From: JANXXV01 sp038230275 | GTDB taxonomy: Bacteria; Acidobacteriota; Terriglobia; Bryobacterales; Bryobacteraceae | Direction: 5' to 3' | Assembly (NCBI GenBank): GCA_038230275.1 | Contig: JBBRNO010000149.1 | Location: 1 to 16,044 of the forward strand | DNA length: 16,044 nucleotides | In this document: piece after piece, positions 1 to 6,786 of the stretch | How positions within the stretch are numbered: position 1 is the first letter of the stretch | How the letters are laid out: every line of letters begins with the position of its first letter | Notes under the pieces: generated by a model | Seen by the model: only the letters and a program-made list of their open reading frames with translations | Told to the model about the DNA's origin: nothing | The model's database searches: none | Position numbers and translations under genes: made by a program

Positions 1-78
1 GGTGTGGCACACGGGTGCCGGTTGATAGACATAGCAGTTTTGACCATAGCAGCGGGGCAAGCGCGCCCGCAAGACTAA
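1..78. other. No supported gene; short repeats at window edge
   Basis: No gene can be supported here. A perfect short palindrome (GTGTG-G-CACAC, 2-12) and two copies of ATAGCAG (31-37 and 46-52) are visible. A minus-strand reading frame beginning at an ATG at 47-45 runs open to the window edge, but only about 15 codons are present and they match nothing I recognise. A short plus-strand frame is also open across this stretch. It could be the edge of a neighbouring gene or decayed intergenic sequence. Confidence 0.3.
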
Positions 79-247
79 CTACCGGCCAACCGCTGCGAAT
101 AGGCGGCTATCGAAGTTGAGAGGTTTCACCCACTCGACGACGGCTTCGAATCTATCGGCCTCTGGGAACAGCACGAAGTTGTACTCGCGAGGCGCTATTA
201 CTGAAGGAACACGCTCGGTCTCGACCTTGTTGCGGCAACAGTAATTT

Positions 248-273
248 CCGAGCCGCGACTGTAAAGGAGCGGT
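248..273. repeat. Possible dispersed GC-rich repeat element
   Basis: The segment has the layout CCGAGCCGCGAC - about seven less conserved bases - GGAGCGGT. I recall motifs of this form (GAGCCGCGACCGT..GGGAGCGGT) as recurrent in planctomycete, verrucomicrobial and acidobacterial intergenic DNA. Only one copy is present in this window, so its repeat status cannot be shown here. It sits between the cyclophilin gene end and the RES remnant, in what looks like decayed DNA. Confidence 0.3.
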
Positions 274-281
274 TTCCGATA

Positions 282-304
282 GTGTCCACCCAATTCCCGG
301 ACAC
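282..304 (-). terminator. Hairpin just after the cyclophilin stop codon
   Basis: GTGTCC (282-287) and GGACAC (299-304) form a perfect 6-bp inverted repeat with an 11-nt spacer. It begins 5 nt beyond the cyclophilin stop codon (309-311) in the direction of minus-strand transcription. The position suits a terminator or 3'-end hairpin, but no T-tract follows on the minus strand, so it is not a classical intrinsic terminator. It could instead be part of the neighbouring repeat-like DNA. Confidence 0.3.
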
Positions 305-308
305 CACA

Positions 309-1685
309 CTAGTTCTTCACCGCAATCAGCAGCGTCTGCGCCAAGGCTTCCCCATTCACCGTAACGTTTAACGGCACATCGCCATTCGCAACGTTCGCCG
401 GCACCACAACGTTGAATTGATACACGCCAACCAACCCCGGCGCCAGTCCGGCAAACTGCACTTGCCCTGGCACATCTCCAAATCGAAAGCTGGTGGAAGC
501 GGTCAGCGTGGTGACGCCTTCCACCACCTTGCCGGCAACCGGAACGCTGCTTTCGTTAACCGGCCCGAAGCCCACGCCATAGAAAATCAGAGTCTCGCCG
601 GGCACTGCGGGCGCCGCCGGAATATCCGTAATGTTGCCGCCGCTCACAAATGCTCCCGTCGTTGCGTGAACCGCCGCCACATATTGCTTGTCGCCGTCCT
701 TAAACGATGCCGGCGCCAGAAGGCCGGGCGACAAAGGTTTCACATTCACCTTGACCACCGCGCTGGATTGGTTCTTGAAATTGACCAACACCGGCACCGT
801 ACCGCTGGTGGAAATACCCGCCGGAACCTGAACGTTCAACTGATTGGGACTTACATAATTTACGAACGCCTGCTTCCCGTCCACCGCAACAATCACTCCG
901 TCCAAAGACACAGGCGCATTGCCGTTGCTGAAATCGCTCCCCGCCCAGCCCCTGGTTGTCTCCGCAAGATTCGATCCGTAAATCTCAATGAAGGAACCGG
1001 GCGCTACCGACGGAAAGCCACCGAAACTCGACGCACTGACAACGCCATTCTGCGTGATGGCGGGTGCCGGCAAAATAAAGACCGAGTACACCAACACGTA
1101 ATTCGAATCCAGAATGTCCCCTCCGAAGTAGTCCTGCAGAGGAAGCCAATCGAACGGAGCCCCCAGAAATGAGCTCTTGGAGACTCCTGCGATGTTCTCC
1201 ATTACAGCCAGACCAGCCGAGCTGTTGATCCGGCCGAAAACAGTGTATGGGCCATCGCCGTTGGACGACACATTGAGTCCGGTGTTGCTCCCCAGGTTGA
1301 AAAACCACTGCGAGGTGGCACTATTCTTTTCGCCGGGCAAGAGCGCCATAGCTAACGTTCCACGCAAATTGGAGAGGCCATATTCGTTAGTAACCGCTGC
1401 GTCCGGGGAAATCACAACGCGCTTGTGATCAATCAATTGATAGCCGCCGCCTTGAATCGCGAAGTTCGGCAGCGAGCGGTGAATGATCGAATTGTTATAG
1501 GCGCCCTTGTTCATATATTTCAGAAAGTTTGCCACGTTCTTCGGTGCCGATTCGGGAATCATCGTCACATCAATATCCCCACGGTTCGTGTGGAAGCGAA
1601 CGATCTGCGGGGCAGCGGTCTGTGCGTAAAGCATCGGCGCTACGAACGAAACAAGAGCAGACAGGACGATAAGGCGCATTCTCAT
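309..1685 (-). CDS. Secreted cyclophilin-type peptidyl-prolyl isomerase with C-terminal TIGR03437 domain
   Basis: A 458-residue protein. Residues 1-21 form a signal peptide (Arg-containing start, hydrophobic core, A-Q cleavage region), so the product is exported. Residues about 27-205 are a cyclophilin fold: FHTNRGDIDV at the start, the active-site strand HRSLPNFAIQGG (H69-R70, F75, Q78), the GTLAMA segment, SQWFFNL and VFGRI. The catalytic Arg, Phe and Gln are present, so prolyl isomerase activity is expected. Residues about 208-456 match the TIGR03437 domain: NGVVSASSF, SVAPGSFIEIYGSNLA, YVSPNQLNVQVPAG and the GxGPV segment. That domain is expanded in Solibacter and has no known function; it probably acts as a surface or adhesion module. 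ATG at 1685 is used; a second ATG two codons later is equally possible. No strong ribosome site is seen. The gene is 129 nt downstream of tadA on the same strand and is probably transcribed separately. Confidence 0.93.
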   Translation of the reverse strand: MRMRLIVLSALVSFVAPMLYAQTAAPQIVRFHTNRGDIDVTMIPESAPKNVANFLKYMNKGAYNNSIIHRSLPNFAIQGGGYQLIDHKRVVISPDAAVTNEYGLSNLRGTLAMALLPGEKNSATSQWFFNLGSNTGLNVSSNGDGPYTVFGRINSSAGLAVMENIAGVSKSSFLGAPFDWLPLQDYFGGDILDSNYVLVYSVFILPAPAITQNGVVSASSFGGFPSVAPGSFIEIYGSNLAETTRGWAGSDFSNGNAPVSLDGVIVAVDGKQAFVNYVSPNQLNVQVPAGISTSGTVPVLVNFKNQSSAVVKVNVKPLSPGLLAPASFKDGDKQYVAAVHATTGAFVSGGNITDIPAAPAVPGETLIFYGVGFGPVNESSVPVAGKVVEGVTTLTASTSFRFGDVPGQVQFAGLAPGLVGVYQFNVVVPANVANGDVPLNVTVNGEALAQTLLIAVKN

Positions 1686-1814
1686 AGAAGTTATCCGAAG
1701 TCTATCGCACCTTTTTCGCCGCTAACCGGTTTTGTGAAATCGTCTCTCCCGCCATACTTCTGGAATCGCTAATTCCAACACAGGCAGTCAGTCGTAGGTT
1801 GCGGTCTTGCCACC

Positions 1815-2261
1815 CTACACCCGCCTTCTCGAAAAGAACCGCTGCAGCTTTTCCAAACATTCGGCCGCGCACACTCCCTCCACCACATCCACCCGATGGT
1901 TCAATAATTCGGAATCCGCCAGCCGGAACTTGCTGCGGATTCCGCCGAACCGTAAATCTCTGGCGCCGAATACCAACCGCCGCACACGGGCATGCACCAT
2001 CGCTCCGGCACACATCGGGCACGGCTCCAGGGTGACGTAAAGCGTAGCTCCGGTAAGCCGGTAATTCCCCACCGCTTCCGCCGCCTGCCGGATCGCCAGC
2101 ATCTCCGCATGTGCCGTGGGATCCCGCTGCGAAACGGGACAGTTGTAACCTCGCCCCACAATCTTGCCGTCTATGACGACAACGGCTCCCACCGGAACCT
2201 CGTCCGCAGCCTGCGCCTCGCCGGCCAAAACGAGCGCCACCTGCATGAATTCTTCGTCCAC
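1815..2261 (-). CDS. tadA: tRNA-specific adenosine deaminase TadA
   Basis: TadA deaminates adenosine 34 to inosine in the tRNA-Arg(ACG) anticodon, in the cytoplasm. From the GTG at 2261 the protein has 148 residues, close to the usual size. Clear cytidine/deoxycytidylate-deaminase fold motifs are present: EVPVGAVVV near residue 21, the zinc and proton-shuttle motif TAHAEM (H51, E53), and the second zinc motif EPCPMCAGAM (C81, C84). They are followed by the TadA-typical VFGARD and NHRV...EGV..AEC segments. The GTG at 2261 gives the start VDEEFMQVAL, which aligns with the family N-terminus and has a GAAAGAG stretch about 8 nt upstream. An in-frame GTG at 2294 with a -10-like TACATT 6 nt before it is the alternative; an ATG at 2246 would cut into the first helix. 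The frame continues open far upstream but would overlap the divergent permease gene, so longer starts are rejected. Confidence 0.93.
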   Translation of the reverse strand: MDEEFMQVALVLAGEAQAADEVPVGAVVVIDGKIVGRGYNCPVSQRDPTAHAEMLAIRQAAEAVGNYRLTGATLYVTLEPCPMCAGAMVHARVRRLVFGARDLRFGGIRSKFRLADSELLNHRVDVVEGVCAAECLEKLQRFFSRRRV

Positions 2262-2333
2262 CGATTCAGCTCTTTCGTCAGAACAATCCGTCACTTCATC
2301 AATGTACCTGCTGCAAGCTGGCGGCGTTACCGT

Positions 2334-2339
2334 TAAAAT
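2334..2339 (+). promoter_or_regulatory. -10-like hexamer for the exporter operon (possible leaderless start)
   Basis: TAAAAT (five of six consensus bases) ends at 2339, exactly 6 nt before the ATG at 2346. Transcription starting at the usual distance from a -10 box would begin at or next to the A of the start codon. No Shine-Dalgarno sequence lies between. The -35 region is weak (CTGCAA around 2311). Confidence 0.4.
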
Positions 2340-2345
2340 AGATTT

Positions 2346-3497
2346 ATGTTTCGCTACCTTCCGCTGATTCTGAAGAACGCCTTGCGCAGCCGCCGTCGTA
2401 GCATTCTCACTATTTGTAGCGTCGCGGCGTCGCTCTGTCTGCTGGGCGTCCTGATGGCGATTTATCATGCGTTCTACTTCGGCGAGGCCACTCCAGCACA
2501 AGCGCTGCGGCTCATCACCCGCAACCGGATATCGCTCGCAACCGTGATGCCTATTTCCTACCGCCAAAAAATTCTTCAGGTGCCGGGAGTTCGCGAGGCG
2601 ATGGTGATGCAGTGGTTCGGCGGCGTCTACAAAGAACCAAAGAATGTCTTTGCCCGCTTCGCCGTGGAACCGGCCCGGCTCTTCACTCTTTATCCCGAAT
2701 ACATCACGTCCGACGAAGAGAAGAAGGCGTTTATCAGAGAGCGAACTGCGTGCATGATCGGCCGTGCCATCGCCGACAAATACAATATCAAGCTCGGCGA
2801 CCGGCTGACGCTCAGCGGAGATATCTTTCCCGTCACCCTGGAATTCACCGTCCGCTCCATCTACGACAGCAAAGACAATAACGAGACCATGTACTTCAAC
2901 CTTGACTATCTGTTCGAAAGTCTTCCGGCCGGCCGCCGTGATTTCGCTGGCACTTTCGTGATTCTAGCCGACAACCCAAGCTCGGTTTCCGGGATCGCCA
3001 AGACCATCGACGACACCTACCGTAACGCGACCGTTCAGACGCGTACCGAAACAGAACAGGCCTTCCAACTGGGATTCATTTCATTCCTGGGCAACGTGAA
3101 GGTATTCCTGCTCAGCATCTGCGGCGCGGTCACCTTTACCATCCTGCTGGTCTCCGCCAATACCATGGCCATGTCGGTCCGGGAACGTGTCCGCGAAGTC
3201 GGTGTATTGAAGACACTCGGCTTTACGAATGCCGCTATTTTAGGCATCATCCTGGGAGAGGCGGCTTTCCTTTCGTTGATTGGAGGGATCGCCGGGTGCA
3301 TTATGGCCAGCGGCCTGACGTTTCTGGTGCGGCAGGCGCCTGCCTTCATCATGCAGTTGAAGACACTTACCTTGGAGCCTTCCGTTGCAGCGCTCATTCT
3401 GCTGGCGGGAGTCGTCATCGGTGTCGCCAGCGCGTTTATCCCCGCGTGGAATGCCTCGCGGACTCCCATTCTCGATTCGCTCCGCTACAGCGGATAG
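2346..3497 (+). CDS. ABC transporter permease, MacB/FtsX type (first subunit)
   Basis: A 383-residue inner-membrane protein with the MacB/FtsX permease topology. One transmembrane helix lies near the N-terminus (about residues 19-44). A large periplasmic domain of about 200 residues follows, with the MacB-PCD-like segment IADKYNIKLGDRLTL near residue 143. Three helices lie at about 250-275, 303-327 and 345-370, with the cytoplasmic coupling segment RVREVGVLKTLGF between helices 2 and 3, which is diagnostic of this family. The protein ends with the usual PAWNASR....LR. It is the first gene of a tightly packed operon with a second, different permease 12 nt downstream, then a fusion protein and an ATPase, so the membrane part is probably a heterodimer. 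The substrate cannot be read from sequence; lipoproteins, peptides or small toxic molecules are typical of the family. Start ATG 2346 fits the promoter position. Confidence 0.92.
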   Translation: MFRYLPLILKNALRSRRRSILTICSVAASLCLLGVLMAIYHAFYFGEATPAQALRLITRNRISLATVMPISYRQKILQVPGVREAMVMQWFGGVYKEPKNVFARFAVEPARLFTLYPEYITSDEEKKAFIRERTACMIGRAIADKYNIKLGDRLTLSGDIFPVTLEFTVRSIYDSKDNNETMYFNLDYLFESLPAGRRDFAGTFVILADNPSSVSGIAKTIDDTYRNATVQTRTETEQAFQLGFISFLGNVKVFLLSICGAVTFTILLVSANTMAMSVRERVREVGVLKTLGFTNAAILGIILGEAAFLSLIGGIAGCIMASGLTFLVRQAPAFIMQLKTLTLEPSVAALILLAGVVIGVASAFIPAWNASRTPILDSLRYSG

Positions 3498-3509
3498 GAA
3501 CTGACAACC

Positions 3510-4676
3510 ATGGCCATTCCTCTCGCGTACAATATCCGCAATCTGACCGTTCGCAAGACGACGACGCTGATGACTGCCCTCGGCGTCGCGCTCACCGTGG
3601 CGGTGTTGCTGGCGGTACTGGCCCTTGTGGCTGGCTTGCAAACCGCCTTTCAATCGAGCGGCAATCCACTGCAGGTCTTGATCATGCGAAAGTCGTCCAC
3701 CGCCGAACTGAACAGCAATTTCAGCCGCGCCGCTTTCCAGGATCTGAAATTTAAAAACGGCATCGCGCGCAACAAAGCAGGGGAGCCGATGGCCTCTCTG
3801 GAAATGGTCACCGTGATCAATCTGGAAAGTGTCGACAGCCCATCCGGCATGAACATCACACTTCGCGGCATCACTCCCATCGGACTGGAAATGCGCGATG
3901 GCTTGAAAATCGAATCCGGCAGGTGGTTCCAATCGGGCCGCCGCGAAATCGTCGTCGGCAAGTCCATTGAGAAGCGCTACCCCAATGCGCATATCGGCGA
4001 CAAACTGAAGTTCGGCCGCGGGGATTGGGAAGTGGTCGGCGTCATGAGTGCCGGCGAATCGGCTGTCAACAGCGAAGTTTTCGCGGACTTGAATCAGGTC
4101 AGTTCCGACTACAATCGCTCTGAGGTGCTCAGCTCCGCCCTGGTCCGCGCTACCGATGAGGTCGCCGCCACCGCTCTGATTAACGATCTGAAAACCGATC
4201 AAAAATTGAATGTCGACGCCATCGCGGAAAAGGAATACTACGCGTCGCAAACCAACTCGGCCGCACCCATTAAATACCTTGGCGTTTTCGTCGCCGTCAT
4301 CATGACGGTGGGCAGTTGTTTCGCCGCCATGAACACAATGTATGCCGCTGTGGCGCGCCGGGCAAAGGAAATTGGGACCTTGCGGGTGCTCGGTTTTTCG
4401 CGCGGTGGAATCCTGCTCAGCTTCTTCGTCGAATCGGTACTGCTATCCGGTCTGGGAGGGATTCTCGGCTGCATTCTAGTGCTGCCCTTGAACAATATCA
4501 CCACCGGAATTGGCAGCTTCACCACGTTCAGTGAAATTGCGTTTCAGTTCCGCGTTACGCCGGCCATCATGGTGGTCGGTGTGTTGTTCGGCATCTTCAT
4601 GGGCGCCCTCGGCGGCTTTTTCCCGGCGCGCAACGCCGCAAAGAAAGAGATCCTGGTAGCCCTGCGCGAAGTCTAA
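3510..4676 (+). CDS. ABC transporter permease, MacB/FtsX type (second subunit)
   Basis: A 388-residue paralogue of the upstream permease with the same plan. Helix 1 is at about 17-43, followed by a periplasmic MacB-PCD-like domain (including GRREIVVGKSIEKRYPNAHIG and VVGVMSAGES). Helices 2-4 lie at about 255-278, 300-326 and 350-372. The coupling motif ARRAKEIGTLRVLGFSRGGIL between helices 2 and 3 would touch the ATPase. The C-terminus GGFFPARNAAKKEILVALREV is typical. It starts 12 nt after the first permease, with AGGAA about 9 nt before the ATG serving as ribosome site. The two permeases have diverged, which argues for a heterodimeric transporter rather than two independent homodimers. The membrane-fusion protein begins 6 nt after its stop. 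Confidence 0.93.
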   Translation: MAIPLAYNIRNLTVRKTTTLMTALGVALTVAVLLAVLALVAGLQTAFQSSGNPLQVLIMRKSSTAELNSNFSRAAFQDLKFKNGIARNKAGEPMASLEMVTVINLESVDSPSGMNITLRGITPIGLEMRDGLKIESGRWFQSGRREIVVGKSIEKRYPNAHIGDKLKFGRGDWEVVGVMSAGESAVNSEVFADLNQVSSDYNRSEVLSSALVRATDEVAATALINDLKTDQKLNVDAIAEKEYYASQTNSAAPIKYLGVFVAVIMTVGSCFAAMNTMYAAVARRAKEIGTLRVLGFSRGGILLSFFVESVLLSGLGGILGCILVLPLNNITTGIGSFTTFSEIAFQFRVTPAIMVVGVLFGIFMGALGGFFPARNAAKKEILVALREV

Positions 4677-4682
4677 ACATCT

Positions 4683-6032
4683 ATGGAATCCGAACTAAAA
4701 AGTCTGCGCATCGATCGCAGCGCTAAACGTTCCTCGGGCCAGCCCTCGGCTTGGGCCACGCGGTGGATTGTTGGCGGCATTCTACTGCTGATCCTGCTGG
4801 GCGCTGGGCGTTTCGTTTACGGCAAACTCAATGCTGCCGTTGAGGTGGAAGCGTTTCGTGTCAAATCCGCGGCCACGGCCGGCTCGCAGCCAGGCAACAC
4901 AATTATCCTGAACGCCACCGGCTACATCATCGCCGCCCACAAGATTCAGGTAGCCTCCAAGGTGTTGGGACGTGTCGCCTGGATCGGCGTGGAGAAGGGC
5001 AACAAAGTGAAGGAAGGCCAAATTATTGTACGGCTCGAAGACGACGAATACCGCGCACAACTGCAGCAGACCCGCGGAAATCTCCAAGCGCTGCAAGCAC
5101 GGTTGAAGGAATTGGAGAATGGTTCGCGCCCGGAAGAAATTGCGCGGGCCGAAGCCGATGTAGCCGTAGCGCACGCCGATCTTGAGAACGCCCGTGTCAC
5201 CCTCAACCGGACCAAGGAATTGGCCCGTCAGGGTGTGTCCTCCAAGCAAGCGGGCGACGATGCTCAGGCCCGCTTCGATAGCCAGGTGGCGCGTGGGAAT
5301 GCGCTGGAGAAGTCGCTCCAATTGGTCCGCATCGGTCCCCGCGTGGAGCAGGTGGATGCCGTGCGCGGGCAAATCGTACAAGCCCGCGGCGCCGTTGATT
5401 TTGCCCAGACGCAGGTTTCCAATACCGTAATCAAAGCGCCAGTGGCCGGAACGATTCTGGAACGCGCCGTGGAAAAGGGCGAATTCGTCACCACCAGCTT
5501 CGTCGGAGATCGCGGCGCCAAGGGCTACGTCGTTTCCCTCGCCGATCTCAATGATCTGCAAGTGGAACTGGACATCAACCAGAACGATTTCGCCAAGCTC
5601 GGGCCAAGCCAGAAAGGGATCATCACCACCGATGCCTACCCGGACCGGAAATATAACGGATCGATCTACGAGGTGTCACCGGAGGCGAATCGCCAGAAGG
5701 CCACCGTCCAGGTGAAGGTGAAGGTGCTTAATCCCGACGATTATCTCCGTCCCGAAATGAATGCTAGTGTCGCCTTCTACAACGAAGAGAAGGTTTCGGC
5801 TGCAACCACTAGCGCGGCAGCCGCCAAGCCGGTGGTCTTCATTCCAGCCTCCGCATTGAAGAGTGATTCGGTCTTCCTCATCTTTCAGGGCAAGGCCGTC
5901 AAGCGCACCGTCAAAACCGGGTCGATCACATCGCAGGGAATCCGCGTGGAAGACGGTCTCATCGGCGGAGAGGACCTGATTCTCAATCCGCCGGCCGACC
6001 TCAAAGACGGCGATAAGGTGCACGCGAAGTAG
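4683..6032 (+). CDS. Periplasmic membrane-fusion protein (HlyD/MacA family) of the ABC exporter
   Basis: A 449-residue adaptor anchored by one N-terminal helix (about 26-46) with the rest periplasmic. The two halves of the lipoyl/barrel-sandwich domain are visible: ATGYIIAAHKIQVASKV through VRLEDDEY (about 79-120), and VIKAPVAGTILERAVEKGEFV (about 248-268). Between them runs a long alpha-helical hairpin rich in Ala, Glu, Gln and Arg (about 120-240). A beta-barrel region (LQVELDINQNDFAKLG...AYPDRKYNGSIYEVSPEA) and a membrane-proximal domain follow. These proteins connect inner-membrane permeases to an outer-membrane channel of the TolC type; no channel gene lies in this window. The gene starts 6 nt after the second permease with no obvious ribosome site, suggesting translational coupling. 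The product should work with the two permeases and the ATPase as one efflux or export complex. Confidence 0.93.
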   Translation: MESELKSLRIDRSAKRSSGQPSAWATRWIVGGILLLILLGAGRFVYGKLNAAVEVEAFRVKSAATAGSQPGNTIILNATGYIIAAHKIQVASKVLGRVAWIGVEKGNKVKEGQIIVRLEDDEYRAQLQQTRGNLQALQARLKELENGSRPEEIARAEADVAVAHADLENARVTLNRTKELARQGVSSKQAGDDAQARFDSQVARGNALEKSLQLVRIGPRVEQVDAVRGQIVQARGAVDFAQTQVSNTVIKAPVAGTILERAVEKGEFVTTSFVGDRGAKGYVVSLADLNDLQVELDINQNDFAKLGPSQKGIITTDAYPDRKYNGSIYEVSPEANRQKATVQVKVKVLNPDDYLRPEMNASVAFYNEEKVSAATTSAAAAKPVVFIPASALKSDSVFLIFQGKAVKRTVKTGSITSQGIRVEDGLIGGEDLILNPPADLKDGDKVHAK

Positions 6033-6056
6033 CGCGCGGTATAAAAGGATGGTCCT

Positions 6057-6785
6057 ATGAGCGACGTTGTAATCGAAACTAAAAATCTAGGTAAGTTGTA
6101 CGTCCGCGACGAATTCAAGGTGGTCGCGCTAAAGGACGTCGACATGGAAATTCACAAAGGTGAGTTTGTGGCGCTGATGGGTCCGTCCGGTTCTGGAAAA
6201 TCCACGCTGCTGCATCTGATCGCCGCCATGGATCGCGCATCGGAGGGCGAAATTGCCGTCCTCGGCGAGAACCTTCGTGCGCTCAGTGACCGGGAGATTG
6301 CGCACTGGCGCAACGTCCACATTGGATTCATCTTTCAGTCGTTCAATCTGATTCCTGTGCTTAGCGCGATTGAAAATGTGGAGCTACCGCTAAAACTCAC
6401 CAACCTAAAGAAGAAGGAGCGTCTGGAACACGCCGCGACGGCACTGAAACTGGTGGGCCTCGGCGATCGCCTGGGCCATCTTCCGCGCCAGCTCTCCGGC
6501 GGTCAGGAACAGCGCGTCGCCATCGCCCGCGCCATTGTCACCGACCCGGATCTCATCCTCGCCGACGAGCCTACCGGAAACCTGGATGCCCAATCCGCGC
6601 AGGACGTGTTGACCATGCTCTCCAAGCTCAATAAGGATTACGGCAAGACCATCGTCATGGTGACGCACGATCCGCACGCGGCCAAGTTCGCCAGCAAGAT
6701 CAGGCATCTGGACAAGGGTCTGCTCCTGCCGGAAGGCGCCGAACCGGAGGATTGGGCCAGCGCCTCAGCCGCTGGTGCCAAGTAG
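6057..6785 (+). CDS. ABC transporter ATP-binding protein (LolD/MacB type)
   Basis: A 242-residue cytoplasmic ATPase with all catalytic elements: Walker A GPSGSGKST (42-50), Q-loop FIFQSFNLIP (Q94), signature LSGGQEQR (146-153), Walker B LILADE (167-171), D-loop GNLD, and the switch histidine in VTHD (H204). The PVLSAIENVELPL segment after the Q-loop and the overall length are typical of the LolD/MacB/FtsE branch that pairs with FtsX-like permeases. The signature has Glu where many relatives carry a second Gln, a common variation. An AAAGGA ribosome site sits about 7 nt before the ATG, the best in the operon. It energises the two permeases encoded upstream. The stop TAG is 2 nt before the GTG proposed for the nuclease gene, so those two are probably coupled. 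Confidence 0.95.
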   Translation: MSDVVIETKNLGKLYVRDEFKVVALKDVDMEIHKGEFVALMGPSGSGKSTLLHLIAAMDRASEGEIAVLGENLRALSDREIAHWRNVHIGFIFQSFNLIPVLSAIENVELPLKLTNLKKKERLEHAATALKLVGLGDRLGHLPRQLSGGQEQRVAIARAIVTDPDLILADEPTGNLDAQSAQDVLTMLSKLNKDYGKTIVMVTHDPHAAKFASKIRHLDKGLLLPEGAEPEDWASASAAGAK

Positions 6786-6786
6786 T

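Larger units (their letters stand above)
79..309 (-). pseudogene. C-terminal remnant of a RES-domain toxin
   Basis: The open frame encodes 76 residues from a GTG that overlaps the stop codon of the cyclophilin gene. From about residue 34 onward it reads VPSVIAPREYNF, then a proline/acidic stretch, then LNFDSRLF. This closely resembles the end of RES-family proteins, the NAD-consuming toxins of RES-Xre modules, which typically finish with VPS..VP.EYN.LLNP...F, then PF.FDPRLF. RES proteins are about 150 residues or more, and the whole N-terminal part with the arginine and glutamate catalytic residues is missing. The first 30 residues read through a repeat-like GC-rich motif and look unrelated. 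No Xre/Bro antitoxin partner lies beside it. I interpret it as a dead fragment of a former toxin-antitoxin locus. A chance translated frame is unlikely given the two matching motifs, but a full-length gene can be excluded. Confidence 0.5.

Noticed and set aside
417..1172. A 251-codon plus-strand frame opposite the cyclophilin gene
   Set aside because: The opposite strand encodes recognisable cyclophilin and TIGR03437 domains; this frame is His/Arg-rich with no motif.
1702..1755. A 17-codon minus-strand small frame just upstream of the cyclophilin gene
   Set aside because: It is too short to support from sequence, and no convincing ribosome site or homologous peptide was recognised.
2262..2567. 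N-terminal extension of tadA of about 100 codons
   Set aside because: It would run into the first permease gene on the other strand, and the added residues do not resemble any TadA N-terminus. The start GTG at 2261 (or 2294) is sufficient.
3240..4250. A 336-codon open frame on the minus strand opposite the two permease genes
   Set aside because: It spans the junction of two well-supported permease genes, has no recognisable motif, no ribosome site that I can see, and a composition rich in His, Gln and Arg that is typical of antisense frames in GC-rich DNA.
4782..5561. A 259-codon minus-strand frame opposite the membrane-fusion gene
   Set aside because: It lies entirely within a clear HlyD/MacA-family gene and shows no family features of its own.
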